This document shows positions 1 through 6,934 of a stretch of DNA of 10,914 nt, in pieces. The position numbers and the translations under genes were made by a program. This stretch comes from JALZAH01 sp051000755. GTDB taxonomy: Bacteria > Actinomycetota > Acidimicrobiia > Acidimicrobiales > Palsa-688. Every line of letters begins with the position of its first letter. The first letter of the stretch is position 1. The stretch spans positions 1-10,914 of the forward strand of contig JBPCNZ010000029.1 in the NCBI GenBank assembly GCA_051000755.1, written 5' to 3'. Below the pieces are notes generated by a model. The model did no database searches, was not told the origin of the DNA, and worked only from the letters and a program-made list of their open reading frames with translations.

Positions 1-634
1 CGCGGTACCGGCGGGCCAGGGCTTCGAGGGCGGCGCCGCGGTCCACGGCGGGCGCTGCGCCCAGCCAGTCGGCGACGAGCACCCAGGCCTGCCGGCCGTC
101 GCGCATGGGTCCCCGCACGGTGAAGCCACGGAGAGCCGTGATGGTGAGGAGGTGGACGAGGGCCTGCCCGGCGGTAGGCACGCCGGCGCCGTCGAGGTGG
201 TCCCTCAGCTCGTCGCGCGTGAGGGGCCCTTCCCGGTCCAAGGTCCGGGTGACGACCTCGACGCCTACCTCCACCTGCCGGGGGTCCAGTCCGGTTTCGG
301 TCAGGCGGCGGCGGCTGGAGGTGAACAGCGGTGGCGTGGTCAGGGCGTGCAACCACCAGTAGTCCTCGGCCCGGACCAGGTGGAGGGTGCCGCGATTGAG
401 GGTGGTGACGACGAGCGAGCGGTCGATGCTGAGGGCGCGCTCGAGATCGTCTACGGCGACGCCGGTGGTGCGGGACCGCACCGCCAGCCGGAAACCTCTC
501 GGGTCCTGGGCCTGGACCGCGAGGAGACGGCCGGCGACATCGACGGGATCGGTGGCGGCCGGGCCCGACAACAGCTGGGCCTGGCACCGCAGCGCCGTGA
601 GCCGCGACGACCCCGGCTCCCCGGCGCCCACCAC
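1..634 (-). CDS. AlkZ-like winged-helix (HTH_42) protein, 3' end cut by window edge
   Basis: This frame stays open for 211 codons from a GTG at 634 (a second GTG is at 631) and runs off the left edge, so the C-terminus is missing. The translation has the marks of the HTH_42 winged-helix family. Near the N-terminus is RLTALRCQAQLL. A QAQDP motif follows, with Q41 and Q43 in the position of the catalytic Q-x-Q pair of AlkZ glycosylases. Then come LNRGTLHLV and a DYWWLHALTTP segment. AlkZ and YcaQ of this superfamily are DNA glycosylases that unhook interstrand crosslinks or remove bulky adducts; many other members are uncharacterised. It lies 20 bp downstream of the LigD-type polymerase gene on the same strand, so the two are probably co-transcribed. 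An AAGGGA about 15 nt upstream of the GTG is a weak, distant ribosome-binding candidate, so the exact start is uncertain. The family call is firm; glycosylase activity is inferred from the motif. Confidence 0.85.
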   Translation of the reverse strand, partial: MVGAGEPGSSRLTALRCQAQLLSGPAATDPVDVAGRLLAVQAQDPRGFRLAVRSRTTGVAVDDLERALSIDRSLVVTTLNRGTLHLVRAEDYWWLHALTTPPLFTSSRRRLTETGLDPRQVEVGVEVVTRTLDREGPLTRDELRDHLDGAGVPTAGQALVHLLTITALRGFTVRGPMRDGRQAWVLVADWLGAAPAVDRGAALEALARRYR

Positions 635-654
635 GAGCGGATCCGACCGTCCCT

Positions 655-1662
655 TCAGGGGTGGCGGGCCCGGCTCGGTGCCACGCGTGGAGGCTCACCC
701 GGCATCTTGGGATACACCGGCGGCCACGGGGCGTCCAGCAGGCCTTTGGCCCGGTCACTCTCGTGCATGGCGAGCAGGGGAATGAGGGACTGCGGATGAT
801 CGGTCATGGGCCCCCAGGGGTCTCCGTCCCGGCGAACGCGCTCGGGCACCGTGGCGATGGTCAGCGCGTCGGGTTCGATGGTGTCCAGCTCGTCCCAGCC
901 GAACGGCGTCGAGACCTGCCCGCCGGGACGGGCTCGGACGGACCACGCCCCGAAGATGGTCTTGTGCGGGGCGTTCTGGTTGAAGTCGACGAACACCCGC
1001 CGACCCCGTTCTTCCTTCCACCATGACGCGGTGATCAGGTCGGGCCGGCGCCGCTCCAGCTCGCGGGCGACGGCGACCGCGCCCGATCGCACCTCGTAGG
1101 AGGTCCACTGGGGCAGGAGCCTCACGTACACGTGGATGCCACGATTGCCGGTCGTCTTCGGGAGGCCGACGACGTCGAGCTCGTCGAGGAGGGCCTTCAC
1201 CTCCTGCGCCGTCTCCTGCACCATGGGGAAGGTCACGCCTGGTGTCGGGTCGAGGTCGATGCGCAACTCATCGGCATGGTCAGGGTCGGCCGCCCGGGCC
1301 GGCCACACGTGAAAGCCGAGGCACCCCAGGTTGACCGCCCACAGGACGTGGGCGAGGTCGGCGGCGACCAGAGCGCGCGAGGTCGTGCCGTTGGGAGTGC
1401 TGACGACGGTCGTCTCGAGCCAATCGGGTCGGCTCTCCGGCACCCGCTTCTGGAAGAACGAGGATCCACCGACTCCGTGGGGGAACCGTTGCAGGAGCAC
1501 GGGTCGGCCTCCCACGGCGGCGAGCAGCGGATCGATGACCGACTGGTAGAACCGGACCAGGTCGAGCTTGGTCTCGCCCCGCTCGGGAAAGAAGACCTTG
1601 TCGGGATGGCCGATAGCCACCTCGCGGCCTGCGGCTTCCACCAGGACCTGATCGTCGTCCAT
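655..1662 (-). CDS. LigD-type NHEJ polymerase domain protein (stand-alone PolDom)
   Basis: This 335-aa protein is an archaeo-eukaryotic-primase-fold polymerase of the LigD PolDom type, which adds nucleotides or ribonucleotides at DNA ends during non-homologous end joining. The three catalytic blocks are visible: RIDLDP with metal-binding D136 and D138, TTGNRGIHVYV with H177, and FVDFNQNAPHKT with D226. An early DKVFFP block and the C-terminal WGPM / LIPLL region also fit the family. The length is that of a single polymerase domain; no ligase or phosphoesterase domain is attached, as is usual for split LigD sets in actinobacteria. The frame extends upstream to an ATG at 1731, but the ATG at 1662 (MDDDQVLVEA) is preferred: it matches where family homology starts and leaves 67 bp to the divergent gene at 1730. 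No Ku or ligase gene is in the window. An AlkZ-like gene follows 20 bp downstream. Confidence 0.93.
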   Translation of the reverse strand: MDDDQVLVEAAGREVAIGHPDKVFFPERGETKLDLVRFYQSVIDPLLAAVGGRPVLLQRFPHGVGGSSFFQKRVPESRPDWLETTVVSTPNGTTSRALVAADLAHVLWAVNLGCLGFHVWPARAADPDHADELRIDLDPTPGVTFPMVQETAQEVKALLDELDVVGLPKTTGNRGIHVYVRLLPQWTSYEVRSGAVAVARELERRRPDLITASWWKEERGRRVFVDFNQNAPHKTIFGAWSVRARPGGQVSTPFGWDELDTIEPDALTIATVPERVRRDGDPWGPMTDHPQSLIPLLAMHESDRAKGLLDAPWPPVYPKMPGEPPRVAPSRARHP

Positions 1663-1729
1663 GGGGCCGACGGTAGTGCTTGGCAACCGTCTGGGACCGC
1701 GGCGGCGGTCCCCGCTACCGTGCTGGGTC

Positions 1730-2497
1730 ATGACAGACCCAGGGAGTACGGCGCCGGCGGTGCGGTCTGCAGGTGCCCGTTGGCAGATCCAGCTCAGTCA
1801 ACTCGTTGAGCTCAGCCGCCAACAGGTGATGATCCATGCCATCGCCCTCGAGCCCGACAGTGCTGATACGGCGGCCATCGGCCAACTCATCGAGAGCTGG
1901 GACACGGCCAGACGGGCCGCCGGCGGTGCTGGTGACCCCGGGTCGGGTGCGGACGGGGATGAGGCCGCATTCCCGGAGGCCACCGACGCCCTCCAGGGGT
2001 GGTTCACCGGCAACACGCTGATCGATGATCTGGACGCCTTCTTTCCCTACGACGGGATGGCTACGCCCCGGGGTCACTACGGGTACCTGTCAAGTGTGCG
2101 GGACCTGATGATGCAGTTGGTCGCCGATTCACTACCCGAGATCGAGATCGATCCGAACGCCGTCGACAGCGAAGACGAACCCGACTTGTCGATCTCGCTG
2201 CTCAACGCCGAGTACGAGATGCTGGTGGAAGCGCTCTCCGAATTCCCGTTGCCTCTCTTTCGTTCGTCTCCCGGCGGTTTCACGACCATCGCCAATGTCC
2301 TGAAGGTCCCCGGGACCGGCCTCGTCGGCTACGGCGGGTTCAGTCCGACCCAGAGCCCCGCCCTCGCCATGGTGACGCCAGCCGGCGCCTTTCTCCTCTG
2401 GATTGGGCAGCCGACAGCCAAAGTGGTCCGGAGGTCGATCGCCGAACGACTGGCCGAGACGTTCGGCGTGAAGCTTCGGCCCGGTGACCTGGCCTAG
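1730..2497 (+). CDS. Hypothetical protein, 255 aa, unrecognised family
   Basis: I do not recognise this protein. The start is an ATG at 1730 (MTDPGSTAPAV). The frame is open upstream to 1661, but that stretch overlaps the LigD-type gene's start region. No signal peptide or obvious membrane segment is visible. The N-terminal third is helical-looking (QIQLSQLVELSRQQ), followed by a low-complexity Gly/Ala/Asp linker around residues 68-80 and an acidic stretch near residue 145 (DSEDEPDLS). The C-terminal half looks folded (TTIANVLKVPG, GYGGFSPTQSPALAMVTPAGAFLLWIG). It ends with a charged helix (KVVRRSIAERLAETFGVKL). Coding is supported by its length with high GC, by the absence of a credible rival frame, and by its fit between divergent and convergent neighbours. 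It ends 18 bp before the convergent VOC gene's stop. Confidence 0.7.
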   Translation: MTDPGSTAPAVRSAGARWQIQLSQLVELSRQQVMIHAIALEPDSADTAAIGQLIESWDTARRAAGGAGDPGSGADGDEAAFPEATDALQGWFTGNTLIDDLDAFFPYDGMATPRGHYGYLSSVRDLMMQLVADSLPEIEIDPNAVDSEDEPDLSISLLNAEYEMLVEALSEFPLPLFRSSPGGFTTIANVLKVPGTGLVGYGGFSPTQSPALAMVTPAGAFLLWIGQPTAKVVRRSIAERLAETFGVKLRPGDLA

Positions 2498-2515
2498 CCC
2501 TGGCCCGGCCCTGAC

Positions 2516-3286
2516 CTAGCCCGGAGGTGTCACGGCGAGGATGTTGAACATCGCCCCCGTCGGATCCCCGGCCATGGCGAAGCGGCCCGGCTCGATGTCG
2601 GTTGGCGGAAGCATGATCGTTCCGCCCAGATCGGTGATCATGGCTGCGGTGGCATCCGCGTCGGCCACCGCGAAATACACACCCCAGTAGGACGGCACCG
2701 ACTCGGGCATGCTCGGTGGTTTGGGCATGGCACCGCTCACCGAGCGGCCGTCCACCTTCCACTCCACGTACTGCACCGGGCCTTCCGGCGGGTTGCGCTC
2801 TGCGCCCCAGCCGAACACCTGGGTCAGGAAGGCGATGGAAGCGTCCAGGTCGGTAGCTACCAGCTCACTCCATCCCCACGCTCCGGGTTCGTTGACGATC
2901 TGCGCGCCGCGGTGCGTCCCCGGCTGCCACACGCCGATGACGGCGCCCGTAGGGTCGGCGATGATCCCCATGCGCCCGGCATCGAGCACGTCGAACGGCG
3001 GGGCGAGCACCTGACCGCCGGCGGCGCAGACACGGCCCGCCACGGCGTCGGCGTCGGCCGTGTTGACGTAGGTAGCCCACGCCGGCGGCCCGGGGCTCAT
3101 CTGCGGCCCGATCCCCGCCACACTCCGGCCCTGCAGGGTGCAGACCCGGTACCCTCCCGCCTCCGGAGGGCCCTCGGGGCACTCCCAGCCGAACAGGTGC
3201 CCGTAGAAGCCGGCGGCCGCGACGGGATCCGGGCTGGACAGATCGATCCAGGAGGGAACACCCTCGGCGTACTCGTCCATGTTCAT
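2516..3286 (-). CDS. Two-domain VOC (glyoxalase/bleomycin-resistance-like) protein
   Basis: The 256-aa product is a tandem duplication of the vicinal-oxygen-chelate fold. Domain 1 (about residues 10-122) runs from PSWIDLSSPDP and AAGFYGHLFGWE to AGRMGIIADPTGAVIGVWQPG. Domain 2 (about 136-252) runs from GWSELVATDLDASIAFLTQVFGW to PGRFAMAGDPTGAMFNILA. Each half ends with the typical (A/G)DPTGA strand. The architecture matches actinobacterial VOC proteins of the 27-kDa-antigen (CFP30B-like) type, whose substrate is generally unknown. The start at 3286 is fixed by an AAGGGGG ribosome-binding site 6 nt upstream; a second ATG lies two codons in. The gene is monocistronic, divergent from the DUF72 gene and convergent with the hypothetical gene at 1730. 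The family is certain; the reaction (isomerase, dioxygenase or binding only) cannot be told. Confidence 0.93.
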   Translation of the reverse strand: MNMDEYAEGVPSWIDLSSPDPVAAAGFYGHLFGWECPEGPPEAGGYRVCTLQGRSVAGIGPQMSPGPPAWATYVNTADADAVAGRVCAAGGQVLAPPFDVLDAGRMGIIADPTGAVIGVWQPGTHRGAQIVNEPGAWGWSELVATDLDASIAFLTQVFGWGAERNPPEGPVQYVEWKVDGRSVSGAMPKPPSMPESVPSYWGVYFAVADADATAAMITDLGGTIMLPPTDIEPGRFAMAGDPTGAMFNILAVTPPG

Positions 3287-3292
3287 GATCGT

Positions 3293-3299
3293 CCCCCTT
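3293..3299 (-). promoter_or_regulatory. Shine-Dalgarno AAGGGGG for the VOC gene
   Basis: Read on the minus strand, AAGGGGG sits 6 nt before the ATG at 3286. It is the strongest ribosome-binding site in this intergenic gap and supports the upstream of two closely spaced ATGs. Confidence 0.7.
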
Positions 3300-3378
3300 G
3301 GTCGTCGGACACGCTATCGGGTTGGCGGTGACCGGCCAAGGGTCGTCGCGCCCCATGGACCTCGCTCGAGCGACAACG

Positions 3379-4293
3379 ATGGGGGCTGTGCAGCGCGACA
3401 GAGTCCTCGTCGGCACGTGCTCATGGACGGACAAGACCCTCGTCAGGGACACGGCCTGGTACCCCAAGAAGTCGATGTCGGCCGCCGAGCGGCTGGCCTT
3501 CTACGCCTCGCAATTCCCCATCGCCGAGGCCGACAGCACCTACTACTTCCCACCCTCGCCGGAGCTGACCCGCGGCTGGGCCGAGCGGACGCCGGAGGCC
3601 TTCACCATGAACGTGAAGGCCTACTCCTTGCTGACTGGTCATCCCACCCGACCGAACTCCCTCTGGCCGGATGTGAGGGAGGCAATCAAGCCTGAGTTCG
3701 CCGACAAGCGCAACGTCTACGCCTCCCATCTCGATGACGACGCCAGCGAAGAGGCCTGGTACCGGTTCGAGGCCGCCCTGCGGCCCCTGCGCGAGTCGGG
3801 GAAGCTTGGGTCGGTGCTGATGCAGTACCCGGAGTGGTTCACGGCCAAGAAGGCCAACCGGGCCGAGCTTGCCACCATCCGGGAACGCTGGGTCGACCTG
3901 CCGGTCTGCGTCGAGTTCCGCTCGCCGACGTGGCTGGCCGCCCCCCAGGACCGGGACCGGACCCTCGAGACGCTGCGGGACCTGGAGTTGGCCCTCGTCG
4001 TGGTGGACGCTCCTGCGAAATCCAAGCTCCCCACCGTCGCGGAGGTCACCCACCCCGAGCTGGCTGTGGTCCGGTTCCACGGGCGCAATGACGAGACGTG
4101 GAAGAAGCCGGGGACCACGGCCGCGGAACGGTTCCGGTATCTGTACTCCAAGCCTCAGCTGCGAGCGTGGGTGCCGAAGCTCGAGGCCCTGCGGGAACAA
4201 GCCACCACCGTCCACGCCCTCATGAACAACTGCTACGAGGACTACGGGGTGCGCAACGCCGCCGACCTCGTGGCCCTGATGGGGCTCGACTGA
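3379..4293 (+). CDS. DUF72 domain protein (YecE-like TIM barrel)
   Basis: The product is a DUF72 family protein, a TIM-barrel fold of unknown biochemical role. Landmarks are the N-terminal VGTCSWTDKTL, then WYPKKSMSAAERLAFYASQFPIAEADSTYY (family FxxVEvnsTFY-like block), FTMNVKAYSLLTGHP, GSVLMQYPEWF, VCVEFRSPTWL and AVVRFHGRN. It ends with HALMNNCYEDYGVRNAADL, matching the family's NN-x-y-x-DyavrNA ending. The frame is open upstream to 3298. The family homology begins at RVLVGTCSW, so I chose the ATG at 3379 (304 aa); the GTG at 3388 is about as likely, and an ATG at 3355 is also in frame. None has a strong ribosome-binding site. It diverges from the VOC gene and ends 4 bp from the convergent dienelactone hydrolase stop. 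Confidence 0.9.
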   Translation: MGAVQRDRVLVGTCSWTDKTLVRDTAWYPKKSMSAAERLAFYASQFPIAEADSTYYFPPSPELTRGWAERTPEAFTMNVKAYSLLTGHPTRPNSLWPDVREAIKPEFADKRNVYASHLDDDASEEAWYRFEAALRPLRESGKLGSVLMQYPEWFTAKKANRAELATIRERWVDLPVCVEFRSPTWLAAPQDRDRTLETLRDLELALVVVDAPAKSKLPTVAEVTHPELAVVRFHGRNDETWKKPGTTAAERFRYLYSKPQLRAWVPKLEALREQATTVHALMNNCYEDYGVRNAADLVALMGLD

Positions 4294-4297
4294 GCGC

Positions 4298-5023
4298 CTA
4301 GCGCACGGGTTGGGGGACGGGGAGGTAGCGACGCAGGAACGCCACCGTCTGGCCCCACGCCACCTCCGCGTGCTCGGGCTGGGAGAACTGGGGCGCGAAG
4401 GAGTTGTCGAAGGCGTGGCCGGCGCCCTCGTGGACCCGCACCTCGGCGTCGGGCCGGCTCTCGAAGACGGCGCGGACCTCCTCGGCCCGCTCCGAGGGCA
4501 GGAAGGCGTCGGCGGTGCCGAAGTGAAACAGGATCGGGCAAGCCACCTGGTCCGCCATGGCGAGGAGGTCCGGCACACCAGACCCGTAGTAGGCCACGGC
4601 CACATCGGGGTCGGCCACGGCCGCGGTCAGGTAGGCCATCACCCCGCCGAAGCAGAAGCCGATCGCTCCCGCTCCACCGCGCACCTCCGGCAGTGAGCGC
4701 AGGTGGGCCAGCGCCGCCCCCAGGTCCTCGGCCCCTTTGGCCCCGTCGAAACGCTGGGCCAACGACATGCCCTTTTCCAGGGCCGCCTGGTCATGGCCGA
4801 GGGCCACGCCCGGCTCCTGCCGCCAGAACAGGTCGGGGGCCAGGGTGACGTATCCGAGCTCGGCCAACCGGCGGGCGACATCGACGATGTAGTCGTTCAC
4901 GCCGAAGATCTCCTGGAGGAGCATCAGTCCCGGCCCGGAGCCGCCCGCAGGCAGCGTGACCGTGCCGGCGAAGGTGCCACTGCCGTCCGTGGCGCCGATG
5001 TCCTCGGTGCGGGTGGGGGCCAT
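4298..5023 (-). CDS. Dienelactone hydrolase family protein
   Basis: This 241-aa alpha/beta hydrolase belongs to the dienelactone hydrolase (carboxymethylenebutenolidase) family. Classical members open the lactone ring of dienelactones in the modified ortho-cleavage pathway of chloroaromatics. The catalytic set is complete: nucleophile C124 in GFCFGG, D172 in FHFGTADAFLP, H203 in EGAGHAF, and the modulating E38 in LLQEIFGVN. No signal peptide is seen, so it should be cytoplasmic. There are no other aromatic-degradation genes nearby, so its actual substrate may be a different ester or lactone. The ATG at 5023 is used because homology begins soon after; no good ribosome-binding site precedes it. 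It is convergent with DUF72 (4-bp gap) and lies 159 bp downstream of the co-directional DUF998 gene. Confidence 0.93.
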   Translation of the reverse strand: MAPTRTEDIGATDGSGTFAGTVTLPAGGSGPGLMLLQEIFGVNDYIVDVARRLAELGYVTLAPDLFWRQEPGVALGHDQAALEKGMSLAQRFDGAKGAEDLGAALAHLRSLPEVRGGAGAIGFCFGGVMAYLTAAVADPDVAVAYYGSGVPDLLAMADQVACPILFHFGTADAFLPSERAEEVRAVFESRPDAEVRVHEGAGHAFDNSFAPQFSQPEHAEVAWGQTVAFLRRYLPVPQPVR

Positions 5024-5182
5024 GCGCGGATGCTACCGGTCTTCCGGCTGAGCCCCGTCGGGCGGTCGACGCCTGGGCCTCCAAGGTTGCGGCCGTACCC
5101 CCAGTACCAGACTTGCAGCCGGCCGGGCCGGCGGCGGTGACATGGTGACCGCTGAGGACGCGGCGCGACGGCCCGAGGAAGG

Positions 5183-5776
5183 TCACCCGCTCCGGGGGGA
5201 GGAACGCAGGGCCCGCAGAGCGGTGGCCACCACCCAGGCGTCACCGGCCGTGAGTCCCACCCGCTGCAGGAGCCCGTGCGCGGGCGCGAACGTGCTGGCG
5301 ATCAGGAAGGCGGCGGTGACGATGCCTGCGGCCGTCGATGCCCGTACCCACGGGCTCGACGCGGGGTTCCGGGCCCACGCTCTTGCTGCCACAAGGGGGG
5401 CGGCGGCGAGGGTGGCGTAACCGATGCCGGCGAATACGGCGTGGATACTGCCCTTGCCGCTGGCATCGAGGGAGAACGCCGCCACCCCGAAGGTCGACAG
5501 GCCGGTGCCAGCCACCAGCAGCCGGGTGGTTCGAGGCAGGCCGGAGCGCTTCGACCCGGCGTAGGCGACGAGCGCGGCTCCGTAGACGATGAACCCGGCG
5601 GTCATGGCGCCGCGGGTGGGCGCCCCCGTCTCGGCCAAGCGGCTGATGGCGTCGTTGACGGGGGAGTAGTGGGAGCGGATAGCCCCGAGCGCCGCCCAAT
5701 CGGCGACGAAGATGGCCGGCCCGGCCACCCCCGCGGTCGTCAGGACAGCCTCGACAGCAGATCGACGACGAGCCAC
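5183..5776 (-). CDS. DUF998 integral membrane protein
   Basis: The product (197 aa) is a DUF998 family membrane protein of unknown function. The family block YSPVNDAISRLAETGAPTR (residues 37-55) follows the first membrane segment. About six hydrophobic helices can be placed near residues 12-32, 57-74, 86-104, 113-133, 146-166 and 175-191, with short polar loops between them. The frame is open from a GTG at 5794, but a perfect GGAGGT lies 6 nt before the GTG at 5776, so translation most likely starts at the latter. It is not obviously linked to neighbours; the next gene on the same strand, dienelactone hydrolase, is 159 bp downstream. The family call rests on the SPVNDAISRLAE motif and topology. 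Confidence 0.87.
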   Translation of the reverse strand: MARRRSAVEAVLTTAGVAGPAIFVADWAALGAIRSHYSPVNDAISRLAETGAPTRGAMTAGFIVYGAALVAYAGSKRSGLPRTTRLLVAGTGLSTFGVAAFSLDASGKGSIHAVFAGIGYATLAAAPLVAARAWARNPASSPWVRASTAAGIVTAAFLIASTFAPAHGLLQRVGLTAGDAWVVATALRALRSSPRSG

Positions 5777-5782
5777 GCCAGC

Positions 5783-5788
5783 ACCTCC
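5783..5788 (-). promoter_or_regulatory. Shine-Dalgarno GGAGGT deciding the DUF998 start
   Basis: On the minus strand GGAGGT is followed by a 6-nt spacer (GCTGGC) and a GTG at 5776. Because this site lies inside the longer frame beginning at 5794, it argues for the shorter product. Confidence 0.75.
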
Positions 5789-6090
5789 GGTCACGAAGGG
5801 CCGAGCCTAAACCGGGGGACGTCCCTGGACGTAGTGTGGTTCCACGAGGCCGGGCCGGTGCCGCGCTCAGCCTCGATGCCGAAGGCGGAGCGGATCGGCG
5901 ACGTCCTGGGAAGTGGACGGCGAGTCTCGGTCCGGACCGACTGATCAGGCGTAAAGACACTCGAAGATCTCCCGCTGGGCGCCGTTCAGGCTGGGGTGCT
6001 TTACGTTTCGGAATCGGCCCACGCGTTCCATCCCATCAGGTCCTTGCAACCCCGAGGACGTGGGTCGAACCATTAGGTGTGACATGAGTT

Positions 6091-6096
6091 GGAGGT
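6091..6096 (+). promoter_or_regulatory. Shine-Dalgarno GGAGGT of the broken hydrolase gene
   Basis: GGAGGT lies 5 nt before the ATG at 6102. An alternative ATG at 6084 lies upstream of it. The intact site shows the gene was once translated from 6102. Confidence 0.7.
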
Positions 6097-6101
6097 GGTT
6101 G

Positions 6102-6903
6102 ATGGCATCCGAAGCCGGGGCCCTGGTGGCGCGATTCCGGTCCGAGCAACTCGCCGAGGCCCTCGTCTCTGCCTACGACGAAGCGTTGGGCCGCTGGCCT
6201 GTTCCGGTAACCTCGATGGACGTCGCCGGCGAGTACGGGACGACCCGAGTCCACGCCAGCGGCCCGGCCGGCGAGGCGCCGCTGCAGTTGCTACACGGCG
6301 GCGGCTGCCCCTCGCCAATCTGGTACGCCAACGCCGGCGTTCTCGCCCAGAGCCGCCGGGTCTACGCCGTCGACCGGATCGGCGACGCCGGCATGAGTGT
6401 TGCTGCGGGCCAGCCCGTCCGGCGGGCCGACGACCTCATCGGATGGTAGAACGGTCTGCTCGACAGTCTCGGCGTCCCGTCCGCGGCATTGTCCGGACAC
6501 TCCTACGGGGCGTGGATCGCCCTCAGCTACGCCGTGGCCAGCCCGCCGAGGGTCACCCGGTTAGCGCTGCCGACCCGACCTCCTGCTTCGCCGGTCTGAG
6601 CATCGGTTACCGCATGCACTCGCTGCCCGTCTTCGCCCGACCGACCGCTACGCGCCTGCGCAACGTCCTCGAATAGGAGACGCCGTCTGCTCTACTTGAC
6701 CCGTATCGGTGGACTTGGCCTGCCTCGGAGGCGGCGAGTTCCAGGGCTCGAAGCTCGTCATGCCCCGGCCCCCGAACGACAACGCCGAGCGCCTCCTGCC
6801 CCAGGTCACCGCCGTCACCCTTCCCGGCGCCTCAAACCACTCCCTGCCCGCCACCAACTCCGACCAGCTCAACGAGGCCCTTGACACCTTTCTGGCCGCG
6901 TAA
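6102..6903 (+). pseudogene. Alpha/beta hydrolase, disrupted by 2 nonsense codons and 2 frameshifts
   Basis: Pieces in three frames line up, in order, into one alpha/beta hydrolase. Piece 1 (6102-6446) has the oxyanion-loop LLHGGG and ends at an in-frame TAG (6447-6449, before NGLLDSLGV). The same frame continues through the nucleophile elbow SGHSYGAW to about 6569. A loss of one base near 6570 then moves the reading to the next frame (DPTSCFAGLSIGYR...LRNVLE), which meets a second TAG at 6674-6676. Another one-base loss near 6704 brings in the last piece, VDLACLGGGEFQGSKLV to ALDTFLAA, with a likely catalytic His in SNHSLPATN, ending at TAA 6901-6903. The start ATG is supported by a GGAGGT. 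With four lesions, decay is much likelier than recoding, although assembly errors could account for some. It is convergent with the APH-like pseudogene, 31 bp away. Confidence 0.85.
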
Positions 6904-6934
6904 CGATGACGCCCGGTTCGACCCTTCGGCAGTC

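Larger units (their letters stand above)
5777..6101. other. 325-bp stretch without a convincing gene
   Basis: No open frame here looks like a real gene. A 10-bp palindrome GGGACGTCCC lies at 5816-5825. An imperfect inverted repeat pairs CGTAAAG (5950-5956) with CTTTACG (5999-6005) across 42 nt; it has no T-run and is not a clear terminator. A 42-codon minus-strand frame (5945-6073, ending REIFECLYA) has no ribosome-binding site. Plus- and minus-strand frames around 5820-5944 give short protein-like peptides (for example WFHEAGPVPRSA) that could be gene remnants, but I cannot assign them. The segment precedes two decayed genes, so eroded coding sequence is plausible. It must also hold any upstream signals for the DUF998 gene and the broken hydrolase gene. 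Confidence 0.5.

Noticed and set aside
152..799. A long plus-strand open frame across the AlkZ-like gene and the end of the LigD-type gene.
   Set aside because: It is antisense to two genes with clear family motifs and is a by-product of high GC content.
2490..2520. Direct repeat CCTAGCCC around the convergent stops of the hypothetical and VOC genes.
   Set aside because: It is a short low-complexity repeat holding both stop codons. It shows no hairpin or mobile-element signature.
5118..5132. GC palindrome GCCGGCC-G-GGCCGGC between the DUF998 and dienelactone hydrolase genes, considered as a terminator hairpin.
   Set aside because: The loop would be a single base and no T-run follows. Such palindromes arise easily in GC-rich DNA.
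5950..6005. Inverted repeat CGTAAAG / CTTTACG with a 42-nt spacer, considered as a terminator or insertion-sequence end.
   Set aside because: It is only 7 bp long, has a long loop and no T-run, and there is no transposase fragment or target duplication beside it.
5945..6073. A 42-codon minus-strand open frame ending GAQREIFECLYA.
   Set aside because: There is no ribosome-binding site before its ATG, no recognisable family, and it overlaps the leader of the hydrolase gene. It could be a remnant but cannot be supported as a gene.
6044..6076. TTGCAA (6044-6049) and CATTAG (6071-6076) as a promoter for the hydrolase gene.
   Set aside because: The spacing of 21 bp is too long for a sigma-70-type promoter and the -10 match is weak.
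6447..6676. The two in-frame TAG codons of the hydrolase gene, considered as recoding (suppression or a special amino acid).
   Set aside because: Two frameshifts in the same gene and a decayed neighbour make ordinary pseudogene decay or sequence error the simpler explanation.
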